A stretch of DNA of 46,310 nt from NCBI GenBank assembly GCA_002841405.1, contig PGZR01000010.1, positions 1 to 46,310 of the forward strand, read 5' to 3'. Under the pieces are notes generated by a model. That model was not told the DNA's origin. It saw nothing but the letters and a program-made list of their open reading frames with translations, and made no database searches. The position numbers were made by a program, and so were the translations under genes. Below are positions 9,324-17,853 of the stretch, piece after piece. Position 1 is the first letter of the stretch. Each line of letters opens with the position of its first letter. The DNA is from Firmicutes bacterium HGW-Firmicutes-4 (GTDB taxonomy: Bacteria > Bacillota > Clostridia > Eubacteriales > Eubacteriaceae).

Positions 9324-10427
9324 ATGAAAACAATATTAGTCACCGGTGGTGCCGGATTTATTGGCTCAAACTTTGTAAAATATATGCTCAATCAGCACCC
9401 GGATTATAAAATAGTCAATGTGGATGTGTTAACCTACGCTGGAAACCTGGAAAATTTAACCGATATTGAAGACAATCCCAATTATGTTTTTGCCAAAGGG
9501 GATATTGTCGACCGACCGTTTATCAAAAATCTTTTTGATCAATATAATTTTGATACGGTGGTGAACTTTGCTGCTGAATCTCACGTTGATCGCAGCATCG
9601 AAGATCCGGAGATTTTTGTGCAAACCAATGTGATGGGAACCCTGGTTCTGTTGGACGAGGCAAAAAATCACTGGCAAACGGGAAAAGATGCCTTTGGCTA
9701 CCCAACCTATCGGGACGGGGTTCGATATCATCAGGTATCCACCGATGAGGTTTATGGTGCTCTGGGAAAAACCGGACTGTTTACCGAAGCGACGCCGATC
9801 GCTCCGAACAGCCCTTACTCGGCATCCAAGGCCAGCGCCGACCTGGTGGTCCGCTCTTATGGACAAACCTTTAAACTGCCAGTTACCATCAGCCGCTGCT
9901 CCAATAATTATGGACCCTATCATTTCCCGGAAAAACTGATTCCGCTAATGATCTCCAATGTGGTGGCTTTAAAAAGTTTGCCGGTTTATGGTGATGGGAT
10001 GCAGATCAGAGACTGGCTGCATGTTAAAGATCATTGCAGCGGCATTGATACTATTCTTGAAAAAGGGGTGGCCGGCGAAGTCTATAATATTGGCGGCAAT
10101 AATGAAAAAGCCAATATTGAAATTGTCCATTTAATTATTGAGGATGTCGGCAGTATGCTCCGTTCTGGTAAATATAAAATTGATAATGACGGCTCAAAAA
10201 TCAGCAAAGATCTGATCACCTATGTTGAAGATCGACTGGGACATGACCGCCGTTACGCCATTGATAATACTAAAATAACCACCGAACTGGGTTGGGAACC
10301 AGCTTACACCTTCGAACAGGGGATTGCAGAAACCATTGAATGGTATTTAAACAATCAGGAATGGCTGGAGCAGGTTAAATCCGGTGATTATCAGCAGTAT
10401 TATGAAAATATGTACGGAAAAAAATAA
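9324..10427 (+). CDS. rfbB: dTDP-glucose 4,6-dehydratase
   Basis: The 367-residue extended SDR enzyme converts dTDP-glucose to dTDP-4-dehydro-6-deoxyglucose. The NAD-binding loop GGAGFIGS is at 8-15. The active-site triad Thr140-Asp141-Glu142 (STDEVYG) and the YSASK motif (Tyr165, Lys169) are intact. The conserved AAESHVDRSI and NNYGPYHFPEKLIP segments are also present. It is somewhat longer than the 330-350 residues of many homologues because of short inserts around 112-135 and 285-305. The ribosome-binding site is GAAGGAG. A terminator follows, so the rhamnose operon may end here. Confidence 0.97.
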   Translation: MKTILVTGGAGFIGSNFVKYMLNQHPDYKIVNVDVLTYAGNLENLTDIEDNPNYVFAKGDIVDRPFIKNLFDQYNFDTVVNFAAESHVDRSIEDPEIFVQTNVMGTLVLLDEAKNHWQTGKDAFGYPTYRDGVRYHQVSTDEVYGALGKTGLFTEATPIAPNSPYSASKASADLVVRSYGQTFKLPVTISRCSNNYGPYHFPEKLIPLMISNVVALKSLPVYGDGMQIRDWLHVKDHCSGIDTILEKGVAGEVYNIGGNNEKANIEIVHLIIEDVGSMLRSGKYKIDNDGSKISKDLITYVEDRLGHDRRYAIDNTKITTELGWEPAYTFEQGIAETIEWYLNNQEWLEQVKSGDYQQYYENMYGKK

Positions 10428-10458
10428 AAAACCAGAAAAAGTAGAATAGATCTAAAAT

Positions 10459-10484
10459 AAAAAGCACAATTTTTGTGCTTTTTC
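10459..10484 (+). terminator. intrinsic terminator after rfbB
   Basis: An 11-bp A/T-rich stem (10459-10469 with 10473-10483) has GC pairs in the middle and a three-base loop, and its 3' arm ends in five Ts. No promoter is obvious before the exporter gene 28 bases on, so it may work as a partial terminator with read-through. Confidence 0.75.
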
Positions 10485-10511
10485 ATTTAAAAATAAGAAT
10501 GAGGTGTCAGT

Positions 10512-11321
10512 TTGTACTTGTTTAAAGATTTAATGGATTATATCAGAGATTTGTATGCAAATCGGAAACTGATCCAGAAATTTTCAATAAATGATTTTAA
10601 GTCCCGGTATGCTGGATCGTTTTTGGGTATTATGTGGGCCTTTATACAGCCGACGGTAACCATTGCGGTATACTGGTTTGTATTTGATATTGGTTTGAAG
10701 TCAGCTCCCACTGGGGGGATGCCTTTTATTCTGTTTTTGATAACGGGTATCATTGTCTGGTTTTTCTTTTCCGAATGCCTGGTTAACGGAACTAATTGTT
10801 TTCGGGAATATAGTTATCTGGTAAAAAAAGTTACCTTCAATATTAAAATTTTACCGACGGTAAAAATCATATCCTCGTTGTATACGCATATCTTTTTTAT
10901 TGCTTTTACAGTGGTGATGATGTTGTTATACAGTCAGCCAATCACTCTGCATTTTATTCAGATTCTTTACTATCTGATCTGTTTGATTGTCTTTTTAACC
11001 GGTTTAACCTGGGTAACCGCTTCCCTTCAACCGTTTTTTACGGATATTCTGCAATTTATCAATGTGGGGATGCAGGTGCTTTTCTGGGGCACACCGATCC
11101 TTTGGGATATTAATATCTTTCCGGCAAATCTGTTGTGGATTTTAAAGCTGAATCCGCTTTATTATATCGTCCAGGGATATCGGGAAAGCTTTTTCGGAAC
11201 CGGCTGGTTCTGGGAACATCCGGTTATGACAGCATACTTCTGGGGATTTTCGTTTGTACTGCTACTAATCGGAATCGCAGTCTATCGAAAACTAAGACCG
11301 CATTTTGCTGATGTTTTATAA
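10512..11321 (+). CDS. polysaccharide ABC exporter, permease (Wzm type)
   Basis: The 269-residue protein is an ABC-2 type permease with six hydrophobic segments, and it pairs with the ATPase at 11354 to export lipid-linked polysaccharide across the membrane. Family features are an N-terminal amphipathic stretch before TM1, the segment FKSRYAGSFLGIMWAFIQP, and a late LNPLYYIVQGYRE motif. Translation starts at TTG (10512), with GAGGTG upstream. No in-frame ATG gives a complete N-terminus. The order permease then ATPase is standard for Wzm/Wzt and TagG/TagH systems. Confidence 0.92.
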   Translation: MYLFKDLMDYIRDLYANRKLIQKFSINDFKSRYAGSFLGIMWAFIQPTVTIAVYWFVFDIGLKSAPTGGMPFILFLITGIIVWFFFSECLVNGTNCFREYSYLVKKVTFNIKILPTVKIISSLYTHIFFIAFTVVMMLLYSQPITLHFIQILYYLICLIVFLTGLTWVTASLQPFFTDILQFINVGMQVLFWGTPILWDINIFPANLLWILKLNPLYYIVQGYRESFFGTGWFWEHPVMTAYFWGFSFVLLLIGIAVYRKLRPHFADVL

Positions 11322-11353
11322 AAAAGGTTGATCACAGATCAGTGGAGGAAATT

Positions 11354-12556
11354 ATGTCAGAAGTGGCAATAAAAATAGAAGACGTTACAAAAATCTATCA
11401 GCTTTATCAACGGCCCATGGATCGCTTAAAAGAATCCATGAGTCTGATCCGAAAAAGAGAATATCATCATAAGTTTTATGCCCTCAATAACATTAATCTG
11501 GAAATAAAAAAAGGTGAATCGATTGGCATTGTGGGTAAAAATGGATCAGGGAAGTCAACCCTGCTAAAAATAATTTCCGGTGTCTTGACCCAAAGTAAAG
11601 GCGATGTTTATGTCGATGGTAAGGTTTCGGCCCTGCTGGAACTGGGAACCGGGTTCAACCCGGAGTATACCGGAATCGAAAATATTTATGCCAATGGTCT
11701 GATCATGGGCTACAGTAAGGAAGAAATGGACGAAAAATTGGATGATATCGTCAATTTTGCCCAGATTGGCGAATACATTTATCAGCCGGTCAAAACCTAT
11801 TCCAGTGGGATGTTCGCCCGGCTGGCTTTTGCCACCGCCATTAATGTGGACCCGGAAATATTAATCGTCGATGAAGTTCTGGCTGTTGGCGATGCAAAAT
11901 TCCAGATAAAATGTATCAATAAGATGGAAGAATTTAAAGCTTCAGGAAAAACGGTACTCTTTGTCTCCCACACGCTGGAACAAATCAAGCGCTTTTGCAC
12001 CAAGGGTGTCTGGATTGACCATGGCGAAATGCGGATGTTTGATGAGGTTACTCACGTTATCGATATGTACGAAAGCGAAATGCTTAAAGAATCAATGGAA
12101 CAGAAAGCTCTGGAAAAGGGTAATCCATTAGCTGAAAAAATGGAGTTTGAAGCAAGTCTTGGAAAAATTACTGCGATGAGCTGTAATACGGAAACCTTAA
12201 ATACCTTTGACGATTTCAGTGTCGACATTGAATACGAGTTGTATGATGATCTGTCCAGTGAACCATTGGTAGGGGTGGCTTTTTATACCATTGACCGACA
12301 ATATGTTTTTGGGCCAAACACCCATTTGGATGGCGTCAAGATTCCCAAAACAAAGGGCATCCATCATGTCCGTTATGTGGTGCCAAAGATACCGTTGCTG
12401 GGCGGAAAATATGAAGTGGACATCGGTCTTTTTGCGAATAAAAGCATTGTCAACCTGGACTATGAAACAGCAGCCTTTGTGATCTCGGTTATGGCCGATT
12501 ATTTCACCGAAGGCCTGGTTCATATGGAACATCAATGGGAAATTATTAAGGATTAA
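11354..12556 (+). CDS. polysaccharide ABC exporter, ATP-binding protein with carbohydrate-binding domain (Wzt type)
   Basis: The 400-residue protein energises export by the neighbouring permease. Walker A GKNGSGKST is at 61-69, the signature SSGMFARLAF near 150, Walker B ILIVDEVLAVGD at 169-180 and the switch His at 206. After about residue 245 comes an extra domain of some 155 residues, rich in beta structure, matching the Wzt C-terminal domain. In O-antigen exporters this domain recognises the finished chain end. I place the start at the ATG at 11354, five bases after GGAGG. A GTG at 11342 overlaps that site and is unlikely. The extra domain suggests that export depends on recognising a specific terminal structure. 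Confidence 0.92.
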   Translation: MSEVAIKIEDVTKIYQLYQRPMDRLKESMSLIRKREYHHKFYALNNINLEIKKGESIGIVGKNGSGKSTLLKIISGVLTQSKGDVYVDGKVSALLELGTGFNPEYTGIENIYANGLIMGYSKEEMDEKLDDIVNFAQIGEYIYQPVKTYSSGMFARLAFATAINVDPEILIVDEVLAVGDAKFQIKCINKMEEFKASGKTVLFVSHTLEQIKRFCTKGVWIDHGEMRMFDEVTHVIDMYESEMLKESMEQKALEKGNPLAEKMEFEASLGKITAMSCNTETLNTFDDFSVDIEYELYDDLSSEPLVGVAFYTIDRQYVFGPNTHLDGVKIPKTKGIHHVRYVVPKIPLLGGKYEVDIGLFANKSIVNLDYETAAFVISVMADYFTEGLVHMEHQWEIIKD

Positions 12557-12567
12557 AGAGGAAGGTT

Positions 12568-14784
12568 ATGGGGATGAAAAAAAAATCAGTTATTGAACAA
12601 GAAGAAATAAAATGTTTCATCGATAAAATTGTTAAAGATGAAGCGAGTCAATGTGCGACAGTTCAGGGATGGGCTTTTAATACAAAAACCAAAGAACCGG
12701 TCGAATTATACTTGTTGGGAAGAGAAGCGACGGGAGTTCAATTTAAACGGGATTTCAGAATTGACGTTAATAACAAGTATGCGCTACCGGATGATGCCAA
12801 GATTGGTTTTATTATTGAGTTTGATGAAAAAACCTATGGCGAAAAACTGAAACTGAAGTTAAAGGATGAAAACAACATTCGCATTGTTCCCATTAATTTA
12901 AAAAAGAACTATGATTATCTGAAACAGCCCAACCTGTTTAATGCCAAACGACTGGTTGGCATTACAACCCGAACCGTCGGATATTTCGGGCGCAATGGAT
13001 TGAAAAATACTATCCGCAAAATAAAATTTGAACTCAAATATAAAAACCAGGAAAACTATGATTTCTGGATTGATGTCCATGAAGATTTTGATATCAAAAC
13101 GGTCATGGAAGAAATTAAAAGTTTTTCCTATAATCCTAAGGTTTCCATCGTAATGCCGGTATATAATGTAGAAGAACAATGGCTCAGAGCCTGCATCGAT
13201 TCGGTTCGCAGTCAATATTACCAAAACTGGGAATTATGTATCGCCGATGATTGCTCTACTGACCCCCACATTAAACCGTTGCTGGAAGAATTCAAAATGC
13301 TGGATTCGCGGATTAAGGTGATCTATCGCGAAGAAAATGGCCATATTTCAGAAGCCTCTAACTCGGCGCTGGCCATTGCCACCGGTGAGTTTGTGGGGCT
13401 CTTGGATAATGACGATACGTTGGCTGATTTTGCCCTCTACGAAGTAGTTAAATTATTGAACGAACACCCGGAAGCAGATTTGATTTATAGTGATGAAGAT
13501 AAATTAAGTGAAGACAATAAACGCAGTCAGCCATTTTTCAAAACGGACTGGGCTCCGGACATTCTGCTGGCGACCAATTATATCTGTCATTTTGGCGTTT
13601 ACCGCAAAACCATTATGGACGAAATCGGTGGTTTCAGAAAAGGTTATGAAGGTGCTCAGGATTATGATCTGGTACTTCGCTTCACCGAAAAGACCGATAA
13701 GATTTTCCATATCCAGAAGATCTTGTATCACTGGCGGATGATCAGTAATTCCACCGCGGTCAATCCGGAGTCGAAAGGTTATGCCTTTGAAGCAGGCCTA
13801 AAGTCCCTGGAAGATGCCCTGCAGCGAAGAGGGATTAACGGCACGGTTAGCCATGGCGCCTTTCCTGGGGTTTATAATATTGAGTATGAAATTGTAAATA
13901 ATGGTTTAGTATCGGTGATTATTCCCACCCGGGATAATGCCGCCGACCTAAAAGCCTGTATCGATTCGATTTTCGAGAAGACTATATACGAAAATTTTGA
14001 AATCATCGTCGCCGATAATGGCAGCGAAAAAGAAGAAACATTCAAACTTTTTGAATACTATACAAAAAAACATCCGAATCAGTTTAAGGTAGTACGGATT
14101 GATATCCCCTTCAACTTTTCACAAATTAATAATTTAGCCGTTAAAGAATCACAAGGCGAATACCTGCTGTTCCTGAATAATGATATCACGGTTATCACGA
14201 AAGGCTGGATGAAACGGATGGTCAGCTACGCTCAGCAGGAACATGTTGGTGCAGTTGGAGCAAAACTTTATTATCCTGATAATACCATTCAACATGCCGG
14301 TGTTTTGCTGGGGATGGGCGGCGTTGCCGGACATGGACATGTGGGTTATCCCCGGGGCGATTATGGTTATTTTGGCAAATTGGTCACCACCAATAACTAC
14401 ACCTCGGTGACAGCCGCCTGTATGATGGTGAAACGGGAAGATTTTGATCGGGTTAATGGTTTTGAAGAAAAACTGACAGTAGCCTTTAATGATGTGGATT
14501 TCTGTCTTAAGCTTTATGAAGCAGGAAAATTCAATGTCTGGCTTCATAATGTGGAACTCTATCACTACGAATCAAAATCCCGGGGTGCCGAAGATACCTA
14601 TTCCAAATTTAAGCGTTTTAACAGCGAAATTAAATACATGAAGGATCATTGGCTGAAATATATTAAGAATGATCCCTACTACAATCGAAACTTAACACGG
14701 GTTGATGGGAATTACGCAATTTGTGTGGATATAGTGGGTTATGTCAAGGGAAAAACCGAGGAAGATGAAGAGAACGAGATTTAA
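12568..14784 (+). CDS. two-domain family 2 glycosyltransferase
   Basis: The 738-residue cytoplasmic protein carries two GT2 domains. The first starts near residue 191 (VSIVMPVYN), with DDCSTD at 227-232 and the metal-binding DNDD at 280-283. The second starts near 448 (VSVIIPTRDN), with DNGSEK near 483 and NND at 537-539. A QDYDL motif (364-368) and a DVDF motif mark the acceptor or base regions. Residues 1 to about 185 form a separate domain with no recognised enzyme motif. Two GT2 domains in one chain usually mean that two sugars are added in alternation or sequence. The start has a strong AGAGGAAGG site, 11 bases after the exporter ATPase, so it belongs to that operon. Sugar specificity is unknown, though rhamnose is plausible from context. 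Confidence 0.9.
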   Translation: MGMKKKSVIEQEEIKCFIDKIVKDEASQCATVQGWAFNTKTKEPVELYLLGREATGVQFKRDFRIDVNNKYALPDDAKIGFIIEFDEKTYGEKLKLKLKDENNIRIVPINLKKNYDYLKQPNLFNAKRLVGITTRTVGYFGRNGLKNTIRKIKFELKYKNQENYDFWIDVHEDFDIKTVMEEIKSFSYNPKVSIVMPVYNVEEQWLRACIDSVRSQYYQNWELCIADDCSTDPHIKPLLEEFKMLDSRIKVIYREENGHISEASNSALAIATGEFVGLLDNDDTLADFALYEVVKLLNEHPEADLIYSDEDKLSEDNKRSQPFFKTDWAPDILLATNYICHFGVYRKTIMDEIGGFRKGYEGAQDYDLVLRFTEKTDKIFHIQKILYHWRMISNSTAVNPESKGYAFEAGLKSLEDALQRRGINGTVSHGAFPGVYNIEYEIVNNGLVSVIIPTRDNAADLKACIDSIFEKTIYENFEIIVADNGSEKEETFKLFEYYTKKHPNQFKVVRIDIPFNFSQINNLAVKESQGEYLLFLNNDITVITKGWMKRMVSYAQQEHVGAVGAKLYYPDNTIQHAGVLLGMGGVAGHGHVGYPRGDYGYFGKLVTTNNYTSVTAACMMVKREDFDRVNGFEEKLTVAFNDVDFCLKLYEAGKFNVWLHNVELYHYESKSRGAEDTYSKFKRFNSEIKYMKDHWLKYIKNDPYYNRNLTRVDGNYAICVDIVGYVKGKTEEDEENEI

Positions 14785-14814
14785 CTTAAGTACCCATAAG
14801 ATGTAACGAAAAAA

Positions 14815-14843
14815 TTGACGATGTAAAATATTTGTGATATTAT
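14815..14843 (+). promoter_or_regulatory. strong promoter of the amidase gene
   Basis: TTGACG at 14815-14820 and TATTAT at 14838-14843 are separated by exactly 17 bases. This gives the amidase gene at 14902 its own promoter inside the polysaccharide locus, with a leader of about 50 bases. Confidence 0.8.
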
Positions 14844-14901
14844 CGCTACAACTATAAGTGTTATGACATCGGGTAAAAATTTTAAAGAAAGGAGGAAAAT
14901 A

Positions 14902-17733
14902 ATGGAGCATGTTAAAAACAGAAGAAAGCAGATTGCTTTTGGGGTGATCGTCATCCTGACACTATTTACTTTCTTTTCATATTTTAGTGTGACGGTTAAT
15001 GCGGCCAGCACCACAATCGTGGTTAATCCGGGACATTTAGATGGTACCGATCCTGGGGCAGTGAATAGCAGCAACGGGATACGCGAGGTGGATCTTAATA
15101 ATGCCCTGGCAATTAAAATCGTTGCAACGCTTAGAGCAAGTGGTTATAATGCCCTGTTGAGCCATCCCGTTCCGGGTAATCCCGGGTTGCCAACGATGTT
15201 AGCATCAAGTCCGGTTTATTCAGTATTCTCGACTACCATTTGTAACAAAGCGAATCAAATTGGGGCAGATTTGCTAATCAGTGTTCATCACAATGCTAGC
15301 AGCGACAAGACAGCCAGCGGTTATGAACTCTATTGGAGCAGTTATCATCCCACAGTTGATAATAATGGTATTTACCAGAAAACTGGATTGTGGGGCGATG
15401 GGTCGACTGCTGATTTAGATGCAACACCGCCAACGATTGCTTTAAAATCAAAAGAACTGGCAAATTTATTCAATGAAAACTTTAAAAGTCTGGGCTATGT
15501 ACCCAGTCGGAACAAGGTTGTTGAACGGGATGATGCCATTACGCGGAAAACAAGCATGCCCTCGGTACTGATTGAAGCCGGTTTTGTTTCGAATCCAACT
15601 GAAGCAGTAAAGATGGCCGACGGATCAAATCAACAGAAAATGGCCGATCAGGTTCTGATCAGTGTCAGTGAGCTTTTTGGGACGTCAACAACGCCAATGT
15701 CTGCCAGCAGTTTTACCGCCACGGTTAATGGGGATAAAATCACAGCAACAGTAGAAGGCGTTTCAGCACCCAATGGATTACAGGTTATTTATATACCAAC
15801 CTGGAGTGATAAGGGTGGACAGGACGATTTGAAATGGTACACCGCAACCAAACAAAGTGAGGGCAGTTACAGTGTTACCTTAGATGTTAAAGATCATGGT
15901 TTCGAAAGCGGAGATTACCAATTACACTGTTATGGTGTAGATTCTGATGGTAAATATACTTTGTTGGGAAATACAACTGCGACTGTTATTTCGTCGGTGC
16001 AGGATAAGATGTTGGCAACCAGTGTAACGGCCGGCGTATCTGGCAATAACATTACGGCAACGGTCAAAGGGATAATAGCCCCGAACGGTATCACTTCAGT
16101 ATCGATACCAATCTGGAGCGAAAGCGGCGGTCAGGATGATCTCAAATGGTATACTGCAACCAAACAAACGGATGGTAGCTACAAGGTGATCATTGACATC
16201 AAAGATCATAATTATGATGGTGGCAGCTATAATATTCACGCATATGGAACAGATAGCAACAATAAAATGACGTTTTTGGGCAGTACAACGGCAACCGTAA
16301 AAGTAAATACAATGACAGCCTCCAGCGTTACCGGTACTGTTTTAGGCAGTAAAATCACCGCAACAGTCAAAGGGATAACCGCACCAAACGGTATCACGGA
16401 GATGACACTGCCAATCTGGAGTGAAAATGGCGGCCAGGATGATATAAAATGGTATACAGCGACGAAACAGACAGATGGCAGTTATAAAATCACCATTGAC
16501 ATCAAGGATCATAATTATGATGGTGGAACCTACCACATCCATGCTTATGGTAAAGACAGCAATGGAAAAATGACTTTTGTCGGTTCGGCAACAGCAAATA
16601 TAATTGTTGAGCCCATGACGGCAACCAGTGTTACCGCAAGCGTCGCCGGGAATAAAATTGCAACGACTATTAAGGGAATTCATGCACCGAGTGGAATTAA
16701 GTCAATTTCAGTACCAATCTGGAGTGATGTAAATGGACAAGATGATTTGAAGTGGTACACCGCCACCAAACAAAGTGACGGCAGTTACAGTATCACTATT
16801 GATATCAAAGATCACAATTATTCAGGTGGAACCTATAGTATCCATGCTTATGGAACAGATACTAATGGTAAGATGACATTTTTAGGAAATACTTCAGTGA
16901 GCCTGGCGACAACTCCGATGTCGGCAACAACAGTAACAGCCACCGTATCAGAAAATATTATTACTGCGACGGTTAGCGGAATAACAGCCCCAAATGGGAT
17001 CAACAGTATTTTGATTCCAACCTGGAGTGAAGCCAATGGCCAGGATGACATTAGATGGTACACGGCTACCAAAAAAAGTGATGGCAGCTATCAAATTATG
17101 ATAGATGCTAAAAATCACAATGGCGATAGTGGTTCCTATTTCATTCACGCCTATGGAGTGGAAACAGATGGACGATCCGTATTTCTTGGCAATACGTCGG
17201 TTAGTGTTCGATATGTAGAAACCCCAATTATGGGTGCAACGACAGTGACGGCGGCTCAGTTGGTAGCTTATTATAAGGGAACAGGAAGCACATACCCGCA
17301 GATTTACAATGATCTGGGCGTGAATCTGGAGACCTTTGTTGGGCTCTATATCAGTGAGTGTAACGCCGAAGGCGTTCGAGCTGAGGTTGCCTTTGCTCAG
17401 GCAATGCTGGAAACCGGAAACCTTCAATTTGGTGGAGACGTTAAACCAGCACAATTTAATTTTGCCGGTTTGGGTGCCACTGGAGGTGTTCCAGGTTACG
17501 ATTTTGCAACGGTCTATGGATATAACAAGGTCGGGCTTCAAATCGGAATCAGAGGACACGTACAGCATTTAAAATGTTATGCCAGCAGTGCGGCCTTGAA
17601 TCAAACCAAGGTTGATCCGAGATGGAATGATTCGCTGCGGTTAAGAGCCATTTCAGTTGAAGAACTGGCAGGAACTTGGGCAGCTGACACGACCTATGCG
17701 GGCAAGGTAAAAACGATTATGAAAAAGTTTTAG
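14902..17733 (+). CDS. secreted N-acetylmuramoyl-L-alanine amidase with five GBS-Bsp-like repeats and a GH73 domain
   Basis: The 943-residue protein is a double peptidoglycan hydrolase. A signal peptide (residues 1-35, ending in VNA) is followed by an Amidase_3 domain (about 38-255). Its zinc and catalytic residues are visible: His45 in NPGH, Glu62 in IREVD, His129 in SVHHNA and Glu225 in IEAGF. Five tandem repeats of about 101 residues begin at residues 266, 370, 471, 572 and 673. They match the GBS Bsp-like repeat, with a conserved core such as PIWSE..GQDD.KWYTATKQ. The last domain (777-943) resembles the glucosaminidase (GH73) fold, with likely catalytic Glu837 in QAMLETGN. I chose the ATG at 14902 because AAAGGAGG precedes it. 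An in-frame ATG at 14863 lacks such a site. The gene has its own promoter and terminator. Confidence 0.92.
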   Translation: MEHVKNRRKQIAFGVIVILTLFTFFSYFSVTVNAASTTIVVNPGHLDGTDPGAVNSSNGIREVDLNNALAIKIVATLRASGYNALLSHPVPGNPGLPTMLASSPVYSVFSTTICNKANQIGADLLISVHHNASSDKTASGYELYWSSYHPTVDNNGIYQKTGLWGDGSTADLDATPPTIALKSKELANLFNENFKSLGYVPSRNKVVERDDAITRKTSMPSVLIEAGFVSNPTEAVKMADGSNQQKMADQVLISVSELFGTSTTPMSASSFTATVNGDKITATVEGVSAPNGLQVIYIPTWSDKGGQDDLKWYTATKQSEGSYSVTLDVKDHGFESGDYQLHCYGVDSDGKYTLLGNTTATVISSVQDKMLATSVTAGVSGNNITATVKGIIAPNGITSVSIPIWSESGGQDDLKWYTATKQTDGSYKVIIDIKDHNYDGGSYNIHAYGTDSNNKMTFLGSTTATVKVNTMTASSVTGTVLGSKITATVKGITAPNGITEMTLPIWSENGGQDDIKWYTATKQTDGSYKITIDIKDHNYDGGTYHIHAYGKDSNGKMTFVGSATANIIVEPMTATSVTASVAGNKIATTIKGIHAPSGIKSISVPIWSDVNGQDDLKWYTATKQSDGSYSITIDIKDHNYSGGTYSIHAYGTDTNGKMTFLGNTSVSLATTPMSATTVTATVSENIITATVSGITAPNGINSILIPTWSEANGQDDIRWYTATKKSDGSYQIMIDAKNHNGDSGSYFIHAYGVETDGRSVFLGNTSVSVRYVETPIMGATTVTAAQLVAYYKGTGSTYPQIYNDLGVNLETFVGLYISECNAEGVRAEVAFAQAMLETGNLQFGGDVKPAQFNFAGLGATGGVPGYDFATVYGYNKVGLQIGIRGHVQHLKCYASSAALNQTKVDPRWNDSLRLRAISVEELAGTWAADTTYAGKVKTIMKKF
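15697..17229 (+). repeat. five tandem GBS-Bsp-like repeat units (about 303 bp each)
   Basis: Units start at 15697, 16009, 16312, 16615 and 16918. Units 2 to 4 are closest to one another in protein and DNA. Each encodes a beta-rich module with a WS...GQDD..WYTA centre and a DGSY...KDHN turn. The function of these modules is not established, and wall or glycan binding is a reasonable inference. Confidence 0.9.
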
Positions 17734-17745
17734 ATGAAAAAGAGG

Positions 17746-17776
17746 CAGAGCTGAAGAAATTCAGCTCTGTTTTTTT
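17746..17776 (+). terminator. intrinsic terminator after the amidase gene
   Basis: CAGAGCTGAA (17746-17755) pairs perfectly with 17760-17769 across a four-base loop, followed by seven Ts. Confidence 0.92.
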
Positions 17777-17787
17777 ATCAACTTCAC

Positions 17788-17817
17788 TTGACGCCGGGAA
17801 TAGTTCAATGATAGGGT
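17788..17817 (+). promoter_or_regulatory. possible promoter of the M23 peptidase gene
   Basis: A good -35 (TTGACG at 17788-17793) is followed, after 18 bases, by a poor -10 (TAGGGT). It lies after a terminator and before a gene, so some promoter is expected here. Confidence 0.4.
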
Positions 17818-17853
17818 AGTGATAAGTTGAAGGATTATTACGAGGGAGAAGAA

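Noticed and set aside
15697-17229. CRISPR-like or mobile repeat array
   Set aside because: The 303-base period is coding and in frame, matching protein domain repeats rather than short direct repeats with spacers.
16948-17568. 206-codon open frame on the minus strand inside the amidase gene
   Set aside because: It is antisense to a clear, motif-rich gene with repeats, has no ribosome-binding site and no recognisable domain.
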